A stretch of 64,000 nt of DNA from Strigops habroptila (Eukaryota; Chordata; Aves; Psittaciformes; Psittacidae), in contig NC_044288.2 of assembly GCF_004027225.2 (NCBI RefSeq), positions 22,268,744 through 22,332,743 of the forward strand, given 5' to 3'. The notes beneath the pieces are model-generated. The model was not told where the DNA came from. It did no database searches and worked only from the letters and a program-made list of their open reading frames with translations. Positions 1 through 12,500 of this stretch are shown piece after piece (within the stretch, counting starts at the first letter, position 1; every line of letters starts with the position of its first letter). Made by a program: the position numbers and the translations under genes.

Positions 1-207
1 AGAGTCTGTAACAATGATGGCTTATTGTGTCGGAGGAAGCATGAGAAGCAGAGTTAAGGTATAACCTTTGGTGTTCTTCTGGAGGAGAAAGCTGCAAAAG
101 ACTGTCACTTGCTTATAGTAGCAAGTTTGCAAATGAAATACATGGAAAAATTCCTGAGGCCGGGACTTCAACACAAGATCTTTCCAGAAAAGGTCATATA
201 GGAGAAG

Positions 208-362
208 AGAAGCTGTGGCTGCCCCATCCCTGGCAGTGTTCAAGGCCAGGTTGGACACAGGGGCTTGGAGCAACCTGCTCTAGTGGAAGGTGTCCCTGCC
301 CATTGCAGGGGTTGGAACTGGATGAGCTTTAAGGTCCCTTCAACCCAAACCATTCTATGAAG
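208..362 (+). mobile_element. CR1 LINE 3' fragment
   Basis: The copy carries the CR1 3' UTR block (GCTGTGGCTGCCCC, then GCTCTAGTGGAAGGTGTCCC, then GGTCCCTTCAACCC) and ends in ATTCTATGA. It is a 5'-truncated, non-coding insertion typical of birds, with no trace of the reverse transcriptase. Confidence 0.9.
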
Positions 363-989
363 AAGGGGCCGCTGACAGCTCCTGGACTGGGCTGGAATGA
401 TCAGATCTGGGGGGAACTGAAGCCCCATCAGCACCACCGTTCACTGCCAGCTTTATTTGCTTCAGTTTAACAGTCCCTGAGCGATGGCAAAGCGTTCTGC
501 ACCAGTGGGGTTTCCCCAGCTCCCTCTCTGTGTAAGTGATAGATCTAGGGCGCAGCATGCTGCAGCATAAATCAGACCATTATGACTCCCCAGCGGCTGT
601 AAATCAATGAGTTCTACTAATAATCACCCATTTTATCTTTCTCATTATTAATATTTAGACGTTTTTAATCTTTCCTTTGCAAACACGATGTTTCCCTGCT
701 GTGCTTGTCCTTCAGCTGCTGTGCAAGCTCCTGCTTCCGCAAGCAAAGGCTTTGTCTTGAACCAACCTGCTCTGAGATCTGAAACACCACAACCACAAGA
801 GCCGGGTGATGACTCCAGAAGTTCCCCCTGGTGGGTGACACCAGGTCAGGGGACAGGCAGTGTCCCCGAGACAAGGTGTAGCCAGTCTGGGTACCACAGT
901 GAAGAGCGCGTGAGGGGGTTTCTTAAGCTCTTAGACTGAGCCCCCACCCTTGGTGTGAGGGAGCAGCTGGGTTATCACAACCTGGATTA

Positions 990-1866
990 TCACACTGAGC
1001 TGTGTGGTGCAGTCACACTCTGGAGGGAAGGGATGGGATCCGGAGGGACCTGGACAGGCTGCAGAGGTGGGACCATGTGAACCTCATGGAGTTCAACAAG
1101 GCCGAGTGCAAGGTACTGCACATGGGTCAGGGCAATCTCCAGCACAGCTACAAGCTGGGGGAGACTGGATGGAGCAGCCTGAGGAGAAGGACATGGGGCA
1201 TTGGTCAATGAGAAGCTCCCCATGACCCGGCTTCAGTGTGCGCTTGAGCCCAGAACCCCCCCGTGTGCTGGGCTGCACCCCCAGAGCGGGAGCAGCAGGT
1301 CAAGGGAGGGGATTCTGCCCCTCTGCTGCGCTCTGGGGAGACCCCCCCTGCAGTCCTGATCCAGCTCTGGGGCAACAGCACAAGAGGGACGTGGAGCTGC
1401 TGGAGCGAGGCCAGAGGAGGCCCCGGAGCTGCTGCGAGGGCTGGAGCAGCTCTGCTCTGGAGCCAGGCTGAGAGAGCTGGGCTGGGGCAGCCTGGAGAAG
1501 AGAAGGCTCCTGAAGGGGACACCTTAGAGCAGCTCCAGTGCCTAAAGGGGCTCCAGGAAACCTGGAGAGGGGCTTTGGACAAGGGTCTGTAGGGACAGGA
1601 CAAGGGGAATGGCTTTAACCTGCCAGAGGGGAGACTGAGACGAGCTCTTAGGCAGAAGCTCTTCCCTGTGAGGGTGCTGAGGCGCTGGCACAGACTTTTC
1701 CCAGAGAAGCTGTGGCTGCCCCATCCCTGGCAGTGTTCAAGGCCAGGTTGGACACAGGGGCTTGGAGCAACCTGCTCTAGTGGAAGGTGTCCCTGCCCGT
1801 GGCAGGGAGCTGGAACTGGATGAGCTTTAAGGTCCCTTCCAACAAAAACCAGGCTGGGATTCTGTG
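990..1866 (+). mobile_element. CR1 LINE, long 5'-truncated copy with end of the RT ORF
   Basis: This is a CR1 copy of about 0.88 kb. Its 5' part (about 1002-1211) still encodes the C-terminal end of the CR1 reverse-transcriptase [20 protein letters not shown], followed by a FNKAECKVLHMG-like stretch. The rest is the CR1 3' region, ending near ATTCTGTGG. The catalytic part of the RT is absent. Its layout is the same as in the minus-strand copy at 30855-31830, so both probably belong to one subfamily. Confidence 0.9.
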
Positions 1867-3326
1867 GACCTACAGGTGTCATTTAGAGATGTCCCTGGAA
1901 GGTGTTCAGCTCTTCAGGTGGTGCTTGCTTATCAGGGAGGCATACATTAAAAAATAAGCCCTGTGTTGACATGCAGAGGGAGGCGGGACACTGTGATTTC
2001 CAATGGAAATGACACACCTTATTTCCCCTAACACAGGCGGGGAAAGCTGATGATGCACTGTCACCTCTGGGAAACAAAAGGGAAAAAATCAAAACAGAAA
2101 ACAATCCCCCAGAATTAATATAAATTATGTTTATTGTAAACACCAGAATTTTCCAGCAAGTCCAGCTACTACTTGGCTTTAAAGTATGTGAGAGGAAGGA
2201 GGCTGGAGCAGCTGCTGTGTCAGAAATACCTCCAGTTTTTGGAGGAACAGGTAAATGACCTCGTTTCTTGCCCAGCAGTGCACAGAGAGATCTGCGCCAG
2301 GGATGCAACTTATGACAACATGGATCTGGCTTTTCTGGCCATGCCAGCCCCACCATCGTTCCCTCCTCAGCTGGGATGTGCCCTGCTGCTTCCAACACTG
2401 AATCCGGTCCCCAGGTCCCTGAACAAAGCTTCCCTTGGCACAGGGACAGCACACAGTGAAGGGGACAATGAAGATGACCACAGTGAAGATTAGCTAAGGC
2501 CTCCCCACCCCTGCCATTGTGCACAGAGATGCTGCAGGCTCTGCCCAGAGATGCACGTGTTCCTCCACCAGTGCCAACCCCTCCAGATGTTCAGCCAGCT
2601 GCAAGGGATGGCTGATGCGCTGTCACCTCCTCTCTTGCCTCTCTGGTGTCTCCTCTTCTCTCACCCACCTCCATGGGGGACCAGACACATTGTCCTCTGC
2701 TGCTGGCTCCACTGTGGAGACACCATCACGGGTTCAGGAGCTGCCTCCTCTGTCATGAGGGGCTGAGCCAGTTGCTGGGGCTGGCAGAAGAGAGGACAGA
2801 GTTTCACCCCTCTGACAGAGGGAAAGGGGCTGTGGCAGGGAGAAAAAGAGGGGCTGGAGGCTTTCCTATGCCATAGAAATGGCATAACGAGGACACTGTG
2901 CATGTGGAAACATCTTTAAGCTGGAAAACAATCCCAAGCTGATGTAACTTCCAGCTCCTGCCAAGGGGATGAGCACAGGCCCAGAGCTCCCCAGCCGGGA
3001 CAAGGACCAAGACAGCTCTCCTGGCCACTCCCAGGCAGCGTGGGACAGGTAAAACCAGGGCAAGAAAAACCAGAAGAGATGTTAATGCTGTCCCATGTGG
3101 GCTAACCCAGCCCCAGAGCCTGGGCTGGGGACCCAGGTCCTGCCTGGAGGCAGCAGCACCTGCCGGGCTGGACTTGTGGGGGCTGATGATGGGTCACCAC
3201 AGTGACACTCAACCTTGTGGACACAGTCCTGGGGAGCAGGAACCGGTGGGTCTCAGGCTAAGATAACATCGCAGTCACTGTTCATCCAGAGCGACATGGT
3301 CCCTCCAGTCCTGCCCAGGTGGCCCA

Positions 3327-3734
3327 TCACAGGTACGTGATCTCGATGACATTGGGCTCAGCGCTCCCGCAGGTAAGGTGGTGCTTGCAGGAGCACTGGC
3401 AGCCTTCAGCAGCCAGGTCCCACTGGCAGGTCTGGGCAGGTAGCTTCTTCTGGGAGCCCAGCTTCCTCCAGTCCGTGAGGTGCACGCCGCCGTCCATGTC
3501 CTGCGGCATGGGCTCGTGGTACAGGGTGATCTGCACAGTGCGGAGGTGGGGGCCGTAGTGCACCACGATGATGATGAAGACGGCCAAGAGGACGAAGATG
3601 AGGACGATCACCGAGATCATGGGCAGGGCGTCGGATTTCTTCGTCACGCTCCTGACGACGGTGATGGGGGTGAAGGCGGCCGCGTCCTGGGGCTCAGGCT
3701 GCCTCAGCTGGCTGCCGGGAGCGGAGGTGTTCAT
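3327..3734 (-). CDS. SMIM33: SMIM33, small single-pass membrane protein
   Basis: The reading frame of 135 codons plus stop lies in one exon, starting at the reverse-strand ATG whose first base is 3734. It begins MNTSAPGSQL. A hydrophobic helix at about residues 37-58 (ALPMISVIVLIFVLLAVFII) follows a short basic segment (RSVTKK). A cysteine cluster (CQCSCKHHLTC, residues 112-122) lies near the C-terminus. Human SMIM33, as I recall it, is about 132 residues and neighbours ECSCR; the identification rests on size, topology and position. The frame is open upstream of the ATG, but a reverse-strand acceptor (CCCTGCCCCAG) lies about 15 bases upstream, so the ATG is probably the first codon of a coding exon preceded by a 5' UTR exon. 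The function is unknown. The cysteines could be palmitoylated or form a cytosolic metal site; that is speculation. Confidence 0.85.
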   Translation of the reverse strand: MNTSAPGSQLRQPEPQDAAAFTPITVVRSVTKKSDALPMISVIVLIFVLLAVFIIIVVHYGPHLRTVQITLYHEPMPQDMDGGVHLTDWRKLGSQKKLPAQTCQWDLAAEGCQCSCKHHLTCGSAEPNVIEITYL

Positions 3735-4560
3735 GGCTGAGCAGGCTGATCTGGGGCAGGGAAACAGGGTGGAAACGGGGTGAGCATCGAGCAGAGGCCA
3801 GCCGGTGCCCTGATGTCCTGCCCTCGAGCCGGCAGCTCCTGCCTGCACTCACAGCTGCCGGGGAATGGGGTGATGCTGTAAGTGCTTGTGGGATGGGAGC
3901 AGTTTATCTGGGCTTGTAGGATGCTGCCCTGGACACGTTGAGCTGGGGGTTGTGCTCTGCATCCCCTCATCCTGGACACCTTCAGTGGGGGCTCTTCCTT
4001 CTCCACAACCTCACGGAATCACAGAATCAGCTCGGTTGGAAAAGACCTTTAAGATCATCAAGTCCAACCATTGCCCCAGCACTGCCAACTCCACCACTAC
4101 CCCATGTCACTAAGGGCCTCACCTACACTGTTTTTCACCCTCCACTCTTTGCCCCCAGCCCCATGATGCTAATCCAAATCCAACCCTCACAGGGACCTAA
4201 CCCCACCAAAACACAAGGCATCCCCAGCCACAGAATCCCATGGGAGTCAGCACGGGTAGGAGGGAAAGGAGGGAGGGAGAGCCCTCCCCAGCCCCGCGGT
4301 GGTACCTTGGCGTCCCTGCTGCTCGGGAATCATCATCTCCAGCGGGAAGCTGACGGCAGCAGAGCCTCCGGGACGGTTCTGGGTTAGGTACAAGCAGACT
4401 CACCTCGGAAGCTGCCACGTCATGCCTCGGCCCCACACCCCCCGGGTGTCCCCGGTGCAGAGGAGGAAGCAGCTCATCCCGCGGGTGCTCCGTGTCACCC
4501 TGTCACCCAGCCCGGTGCCACATCAGCGCCGCGCCCCCTCCCACGGTGCGCACCTATGGC
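3735..4560 (-). promoter_or_regulatory. SMIM33: SMIM33 5' region: probable non-coding first exon and promoter
   Basis: On the reverse strand, two good donors lie upstream of the SMIM33 coding exon: CCGAG/GTGAGTCTG (exon end at 4404) and CCAAG/GTACC (about 4303-4308). Either could close a 5' UTR exon joined to the acceptor near 3750. The 4400-4640 stretch is GC- and CpG-richer than its surroundings and could hold the promoter. An old CR1 fragment lies inside the presumed intron (4014-4125). No core promoter element is decisive. Confidence 0.4.
4014..4125 (-). mobile_element. Old CR1 fragment
   Basis: The sequence starts GGAATCACAGAATCAG and runs through GGTTGGAAAAGACCTTTAAG and ATCATCAAGTCCAACCATTG. 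This is the reverse complement of the 3' end of an older CR1 subfamily, distinct from the GCTCTAGTGGAAGG type elsewhere in the window. Confidence 0.8.
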
Positions 4561-6510
4561 CGGGAAAACCCCTCCTCTCCCTGCTCCGAGACAAGGTCCC
4601 TTTTGTGTGGGCAGAAAGGCCCGGCCGCCGCAGGAAACCTCCCTCCTTCCATGTGTGAAATGCGGTGTGGGTTAGAACCCACAGCACCTTCCTGCACGTG
4701 AGCTCAGCACAGCCCCATGGAGTGCATTCACAGAGCACTGCAGGCTGGAAGGACCCTCGCACCAACGAATGGGGCAGCGCCAGGGTTGATTCTCTCTGCC
4801 GGGGGGTCCCACTGCTGCTGAAGGACCATTCCAGCAGTGGGGTGAGCCCATGGTGCAGCTCTGGATGCTGGGACCTGCTCAGGGTCACGGGCAGGAGCCA
4901 GTGCCAGGGCAGTGCTCACATATCTGTCCATGCACATGAGCTTGCAGGGATGCCCTTGAGCCTGGCAGCATTTATCCTTGCACCCAGGCAGGTACCATCC
5001 TGCTGGTCCAGGGATGCTGTGCCTGGTCCAGGCCCTCTGCCACTTGAGGTGACCCTGAGCACATCTCAGAGCAGAAAAGCTGGATCCTCGGGGCTTTCAG
5101 CCATTACAAAACATGTCTCCCCATCTTTCCATCCCCAAACAACACTGCTCTTACCTGGAGGCTCTCAGCAGACAAGCCGGGGTGAATATATGGGCTTTGT
5201 CTTCCCTGCCCATGGGGAGGATGGGGTGGGAAATGCCTCTTCCCCCATCCAGACGGGCACCCAGAAGAGATTTGCCCACACGTTAGAGCTTCTGGGAATT
5301 TGCACTCATTTCAGGATTCAGTAAAACCTTAATCTACGGCATAATCTCTGAGCATCACATCTGTGCCAGGGAGAGGAAAAACGATGGGGGAGGCTGCTGA
5401 TAGAGGTTTTGTAAAGGCAAACCTGCTGTGGGATGCTGCCTTCTTTTGGCCTGATGGTTTGCTTGGGGATTTGGAGGTGCTTGAGGAGACCCACTGAAAA
5501 ACAAGGAGCTGCACAACACATGGCAGATCTCTCCCTTCATTCCTGCTGCCTTCTCCCGGCCATGGAAAGCAAGGACATTGCCCCCAGCATAAATCAATCC
5601 CCTGATGCACTGCATGCAGTAGAGGAGCAGCTCCATTGCCCTCCGCTGAGGCTCTGCAGCTTTCCAGGGGCTGGACCAGCCCCTCAAGCCAGGAGACACA
5701 ATGCTGTGGATTTGCATCCTGAACACCCACACAGGCCCTCTGAGACAGGCGGACACAGGAGCCTTTCCCACATGGGGACACCAACACCCTTCTCCTCCCC
5801 GCAGACACCCATTTACATCCAACCTGGGACAACTCGTTACCCTTGAAGTTCAACCTATGCCAGCACAGGACAAACAGACAGGACGTGCACAGATTAAGTG
5901 CATTGCAGGGTTGGGGACAAGAAATCACATGCCGAGAACCCCTTTAAGCTGGATGGGGGGCAGAACCGGCCCAGTTTCCCAGATCCTCCTCTTGACAAGG
6001 AACTGGGGTTAGGATAAGCCAAAGCCTGCTGTGTGCTGCATGTCCTGCAGGAAGGATGCTGCTGCTACCTGAAAAACAGCATCCCAGAGCCAGCGTCCCA
6101 AACCCAGCACATCCTGGTGCCCAGACTCACTGGAGCTGCACAGGGAGGTGCAGGGCATGGAGCAGCAAACAAAGCAACTCCCAAAAACCCCAAGCACCGT
6201 AAAGCAGCTGCCGAGGCCCAAGCCAGGCCAGGCTCACTGTGCCACTGCTCTCCCCCGCTACAAGAGCTGAATCCCCCCACCAACTGATGGCGAGGTTTCC
6301 TTTGCATCGGCAAGCGATGTCTCACATCCTCTCCGACCATAATGGGCTAAAAAACACAGTTCCCCTGTGGATTCAGCCCGTTTCCTTCTATTCTTTAACA
6401 GGAAGCTCTGTGAGAGTCAGCCCAGGCAGGCAAATCGCTCCTCACCCTCTTGTCCCTCCCGGGATGGACAGAGCCTCAGCAGGGCTGCACAGCCACAAGC
6501 CACCGAGAAG
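4561..6510. other. Intergenic region between SMIM33 and ECSCR (divergent)
   Basis: SMIM33 (minus) and ECSCR (plus) point away from each other here. I see no coding exon. Just upstream of the ECSCR start lie GGAA-containing ETS-type sites: ACAGGAAG at 6398-6405 and TTCC at about 6383-6386 on the other strand. These fit an endothelial gene but are short and common motifs. Confidence 0.4.
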
Positions 6511-9500
6511 ATGCTGGCTCCATCCATCCATCCGCTCCTCTGGCTGTTCGGCTGTGTGCTGTTCCGAGGTGAGGTGCTCCTCAGGGGCTGCATGGGTGGG
6601 TTTGGGGTGCTCGGCTTCATGGGGGCACCAAAGGGAAGCGGTGAGAGGTTTGAACGTGTAGTAGCTGCTATGGGAAAGCTCAGCCTTTAGATTCAGGGGT
6701 GGCAGGGGTCAGGTTGATGGGAAAAGTGTGGCTGTAGCAGGTTTACAGGGTTATTTGGCAGCAATAAAATGAAATAACTTGTTCCCTGGTTAACAAAAGG
6801 AGTGTTTCTGCTGAGTTTTGTGATGCTGAGGCATTTTGTAGTAAGCGACTTTACCCTTATTTGACAAAAGTTAGAACATTTAAATGTACAAGATATTGTT
6901 TTCTTCAAAAATCTCTTTTTCCTTGACCCATTTTAACTTTTCCTCTCATCAATATAAATACACAGACCACGAGCAGGACTCACACAGAACATGCCTCATC
7001 CTTATTGTAATAATCCTGCTCCTTTGTGGTAACTGTGCTTTAACTTCTCTTTCCCACGTGAGTCGTGGTGTGGGATGACGGAACCGGTTTCCTGCTCTGA
7101 AGGGTGACAGGTTGTTTTTTCCTGCATCATCAGGCACCTCTTGCTTTGCTGACAGCTGTCGTAGCTGGGAGCTGAAACACATTCAAAGGAATAGAGGCTG
7201 CAACAGCATCATTGATTCTAATAGACAAGCACTTAACAAATAATGTGTCTGCAATCCAAAGTTTTTATCATTAAACCACACAAGTTGGCTATGGATTACA
7301 GCTGCTGTGCTGGTAATAATGGGAGTTTTAAAAGACAGAGAATGTAGAAACCAATTCAGTTGGTTTCAGTCAGTAGCTGTGTAATTCTGAGGGGTAACAG
7401 CACATGGATTGGAAAATTCCTCTCTTCATTAGAGGGCAATACTGCTGGCTTCAGCAGAGGGGTGAACTGTGCCTGGTATCAGACAAAGGGCTTTGAGGCC
7501 CCTTGGCCATACTGTGGCACTCCTTAATGCCTGCCCTGAATGCTATTTTGCCTCTTGAAGTTAATTGGGATGGTTGGCGTGGGGCAGGAATGCCCAGAGG
7601 TGGTCAGGCACCTTCTCTGCATTAGGCTGAGATCCAGCCCCCTGCCCAGTGCAGGACCCTGGCTGCTGCAGCACCAGGTGGAAGAGATGCCACCATCCAA
7701 CCTGAGGGCATCACTTTGTCCTCTGCATTCTGCCTAAACTCCTGGGCCAGAGGCTGTTCTCACCAAGTGTGTGCCTGGCAGCCAGCGCTGGACCCCAGCA
7801 GCATCCTACAGATGATAACAACACAGTCCTGGTGCTCACTGAGCATCCATTGATGCTGCAGTTGCACCTCTCTGGCTTCAATCACCACCATCCTTCCCCC
7901 TCATCACATATGCTGTCTCACTTGGGTTTTTGCATTGATCCAACAGTTCTGCAATGGCTTTTTTAACTGTATTTGTAACTTTATATGAAAGGCACTAAGG
8001 GGGTGTAGTAGTTGGGGGGGAAAGCTGCTGCACAAGGCAAGGCTTAGCAAACAGGGCAGTGGTAGGGCCAGTGATGCTACTGGATCCCCGACACATGGGC
8101 AGCTGGAGAAGGGAATGAGGGACCTCAGAAGGAGGACACCCCAAGGAGACTGCAGGAAGAGACAGGATTTACTTTGGCTGGAAACTAATACCTGCCTGTT
8201 CCCACACAGACCTTTTGTTGTTTGGGGTTTTTTCCCTTAACTTTGTTCAAGTTCATTAATTTATTAATGAATTTATTAGCACTTAATTTCAATTTCTAAG
8301 CTCTCACAGAACCAAAGGGAGGTTCAAATACTGTTGCCATGAAATTGCCCAAGTGGGAAGGTTTGGAACATTCCCAACCTGGTTTTCCTCCCCCATAAAC
8401 ACTTAACAGTAATTTTGTCCAAACAAACCTCTTCCCATGAATCGTTTCTATTACAATGGGCAGGCATTTTCCAGACAAAAGAATTCCACTGAAAAATTCC
8501 TTGTGCAAGCTCATGAGAATCCAGCAGGGTTTTCCAACTGCTCTCCTTACCTGCGCCACAGCCAGTGAATGGATAATGCCATGAGAAGCACAGTGTATCA
8601 AAACCACATATATATTCCAATATATATATTTGATCTAATCAAAAAGGGGTGCAGCTAGAGGACAGACCTTCAGCTCCCAGAAGAGCTTCCAGATAAGAGT
8701 ACTCACATCCTTTAATCAGGGAATCAAGTGCATCCTGAAGCTGATTCCTTGGCCAAAGGAGAGGCCAACGCAACCCTGACGTGCTGAACAAGGAAGGGAA
8801 AGCAGGAGGTGGTTAGGAGAAATGTTTGTTCACAAAACAAACTGCTCCCTTCTAGTAACACAAAACCCTGCAGATGACTCTGCAAATCTGACTGAAGGGG
8901 CCGGGGATGGTTTCCAGGAATTATATCCCATTTACAATATGTGAGTCAACACCAGGTGTCCTTGGAGGGGATGGTGCTGGTAACCCAATGCCAGGAATGC
9001 CAGGAACTACTGGGAAAACCAAGGTGTGGGCTTAAGCCCAAGACTGGAAAAGAGATCTGTATCCCGTGCAGCACCTCAGCTAGGTGGTCTCACTACTTCA
9101 CTTCCCAGAGTAGCCCACTCAGCACGATCCAACCACCACCACAAGGAGGAACCCTCCTTTGGAGTTTCTCCTAGATTTATGGGCTTTGGGGGGCTGGTTT
9201 TGCCTTTCAACTGAATCACCCCAGCACAGCAGAAAGGAGCAAAGTCCCCTCCAGCGCCTCTGGCTGAGGTGGTGTTGGAGATACGAAAGGTTCCAGGAGA
9301 CTTTGCCCCTAATGCTGGTAGCTCATGAAAGTTGCTACAAACCTGAAAACCCCACGATGCGGTTCAATGGCACTGCCTTGCTAGCAGGTGGATGTCACAG
9401 GTTAGGGAGAACCTTCTTACCCATTGCTGGTAAGAAACCACTGCCTTGGGCACCAGTACCTGAGATTGAGGGTTTGCTGGTCTGGGGCACAGGGGTGGGA

Positions 9501-12500
9501 GAGGGCCACAGAGCTGCTGCGAGGGCTGGAGCAGCTCTGCTCTGGAGCCAGGCCGAGAGAGCTGGGCTGGGGCAGCCTGGAGAAGAGAAGGCTCCTTAAG
9601 GGGAGACATTAGAGCAACTCCCAGTGCTTTCACTGGCACAGGGTGCCCAGAGAAGCTGTGGCTGCCCCATCCCTGGCATTGTTCAAGGCCAGGTTGGACA
9701 CAGGGGCTTGGAGCAACCTGCTCTAGTGGAAGGTGTCCCTGCCCGAGGCAGGGGGTTGGAACTGGGTGAGCTTTAAGGTCCCTTCACACCCAAACCATTC
9801 TAGGATTCTATGGAGTGATTTCCCCCTCCAAAACCCCATACCCAGTGTCAAACCCAAGGAGCAGCATAGGCAGAAGGGCAGGACCCACATCACCAGCACT
9901 ACAAAGAGCAGCAGCAAACCCAGAGCTCTAAAACAAGCAGGTCACAGAGGAAACTGGAACCATTAAGTAGCTGGGAGGGTGCAGCAGCCCAACAGAGCCA
10001 GTGTTCACTCTCCAAACACCATGGAGCAGTGATGGTGTAGCCAGGAGAAAAACCATGCTGCTTTGCTCTTCCATAAGCAACCACTTTTCATGGCGAAACC
10101 AGACCTCACCACACACAATATGGTGGCAGAGCCCACTCCATGCACGCAGTTCCCCACGTTGTTTCTCTCCTGGCTTGTTTTCTACGTTCAAGTGGTTTTT
10201 AATTGACTTCCTCTAAGACCTGCTCCAGCACAGCTCACCAGAGGAGAACACAGAATGTGATGCTCCCAGAGGATGCCCAGGCCTGGGCGCTGCCCTTAAG
10301 GAAGAACACAGGAAGGCTGAGATTGATTTTAATTGCTGATGAGATCCGGATTTCATTCCTGGCTCTCTAAACTTTCCGTAACGCTTTGGCCAAGTCATTA
10401 CAATTCAGAACCACTTGGCAGCAAGCTGCCAACACCCCCATGTTACTTGGGAATTAGACTCTTAAATACCTCTGCGGATCTGGGACCTGACTGCAGCTGT
10501 CGGTTATCCAGCCTGCATTACAACACTTTTCCTCTCTCCCTCACAATTCCCACCTTATCTGCTGCATGACCCTGAAGGCAGAGGCAGCTTTTTTAGGCAC
10601 TTCATAAAATGGGACGTAGGCTTTTGCAGAGCTCTCCGCTTGTCAGGTTTCCTAAGACAGCGTTCTTTTTTCCATGTGAAAGTCCTAAGAATTGGGTGTT
10701 GCTGCTCTCTGCTGCTTCCACAGCTGCTGTGTTTCACCCAAGAAACAGCTCTGCTTGTGTTAAGAGGTTGGTGTGTTTCTGTCATGGGTCATTTGACAGA
10801 AGTGAGTTGAAAAGTCTAATTTTAGGTTGCTGGGTCTCTGTTCCGAAAGCGTGTGTTCATGTAACCTGCAAGCAGAGGTTGGTACAGGAAGGCATCTGCA
10901 GGTCCCTGCCATGCAATGTAGAACATCACCACAGCTCCCCCCAGCACTGCCAGGGAACACTAGAGCAATACAAGTCCAGGGTTACACACCATTGAGGCGG
11001 ATGGTTCCTGTCCATCACCAGTTCTGAGAGGACAGGACCAGTCCCAGGTCCTGCATCTTCATACTCCTCCCAGAGATTCCCCTGCTGTGGCTCCATCCCT
11101 CTATGAGCACAGACTGGACAGCACAAGCCCTCCTGAAGCTGGACCCAAACCTGCTGAAGCATTCCCAAGAGCTGGCCCGGGTCTCTGTTACAGCAGTGCT
11201 GCTATACAGAGGCTCTGACAGAGTTTGGGGCTTTTAAATGTCAGTGCCTCTCTTTGGTCTGCCTCTTAAAGCGTGGAGAAACCATGCTTTAAATGTCTAT
11301 GATTGCCAAAAATAACACCAAAGCAGAACTACCTAAAATTCACCTTTCTGTTGGTTTACATCAATCTCTTTTTGTGCTGAGGAGCCAGTGGGGTGAGCTC
11401 TGGGAACATCACTGTGAGAGAAGGCCCCATGGAAAGACCTCTCTGCTCTAACACTCACATCTGATTTCACAGAACTACTGCATGTAACAGAAATCCAACA
11501 TTCCCCTGCTCATCCTCTGGAAAAATTAACCCAAAAGCAGCTAGCACCGAGTTGGAGCTGAAATGCACCTGCAGCTCCGACGCGCTCCTCTGCAGCCCTG
11601 TGGGTAATCAGGAGCTTCCCATTCCAGCAAGAGCAGAAAGCTGTGCTTCCCATCATAAATCCCTCTGCAAACTCCCCGTCTCCACCTAGAACTGCACAAC
11701 CCAGCTATAAATCACTTGCACCCAAACAAGCAACAAATATCTTGGCGGTGCTTACACTCAGTGGCGAGTCCTTTGAATGGTTTTGATGTTTATTGCAATT
11801 CCAGCTGCGCTGGCTGCATCCCGGTTATTATTGTTAGCTGTTTATACAGCCAGGGCCCTCCGTGGATGGGAGCAGGGGCCGTGCTGGCAGCAGCACTGGG
11901 AGGAAATAGTTTCCAGCCCCATTTGCACGAGAGTCCCCAGGGGATGTCTGCAGGGAGCCACGACACGTGGCACGGTTTTGTTGGTACCCATCCTGCTGCC
12001 CAGCCCCACCACGTGGCTCGGGTCTCTTCCTGTTTGCACGTCTGTCCCGCTCCCATGTTATTCCACCAGGATGCTAAGCACCTTCCCCAAAAGAAAACAC
12101 CTAATAGAACAGGGCTTTTGATTATTTGAGTTGGCAAGGAAGGCATAACAAACAGCAGTGGCCAGAAGTCAGAGCCAGACCTGCTCCACTTTGAAATAAC
12201 AGTGGTTGTGATTAGAGAAGCCAAGGCCATTTATTCCCAAGTGCTAAAAGGGGATCTCTACAATTCCATCCCTTGGCCTCTTCACAGCAAAGCTCAAATG
12301 TGGAAGACAATGGTGAGCACCTACTTGGCCAGGTGAACTTCAGGGACTGACCACTTGTAAAAACCTACTTTTTAATGTTATTTACAATAAGGCCCAGGTT
12401 TAGTTTTGCAAATGGAGAACTCCAATGAGCCAGGGCTCTGGTGTGACCTGCAGTGAAGGGCTGAGCTGTGGAGGAAGAAAGCACTGAGTATGATCCTCTT

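Larger units (their letters stand above)
1..3326. other. Left flank, downstream of SMIM33
   Basis: No protein-coding exon was recognised here. The stretch contains two CR1 fragments (about 208-362 and 990-1866) and otherwise unique sequence. STING1 would be expected on the left from mammalian gene order, but none of its domains is seen, so it must lie outside the window or elsewhere. A reverse-strand AATAAA at 2130-2135 could end the SMIM33 transcript, giving a 3' UTR of about 1.2 kb; this is inference only. Confidence 0.5.

Noticed and set aside
1205-1882. 225-codon minus-strand open frame, and its near twin on the plus strand at 30943-31506
   Set aside because: Both are the antisense strand of CR1 elements and have no relation to a gene.
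2173-2493. 106-codon open frame
   Set aside because: It starts with a non-ATG codon, has no similarity I know of and no splice or promoter context.
1-3300. STING1, expected beside SMIM33
   Set aside because: Neither the transmembrane part nor the cyclic-dinucleotide-binding domain or tail is encoded here.
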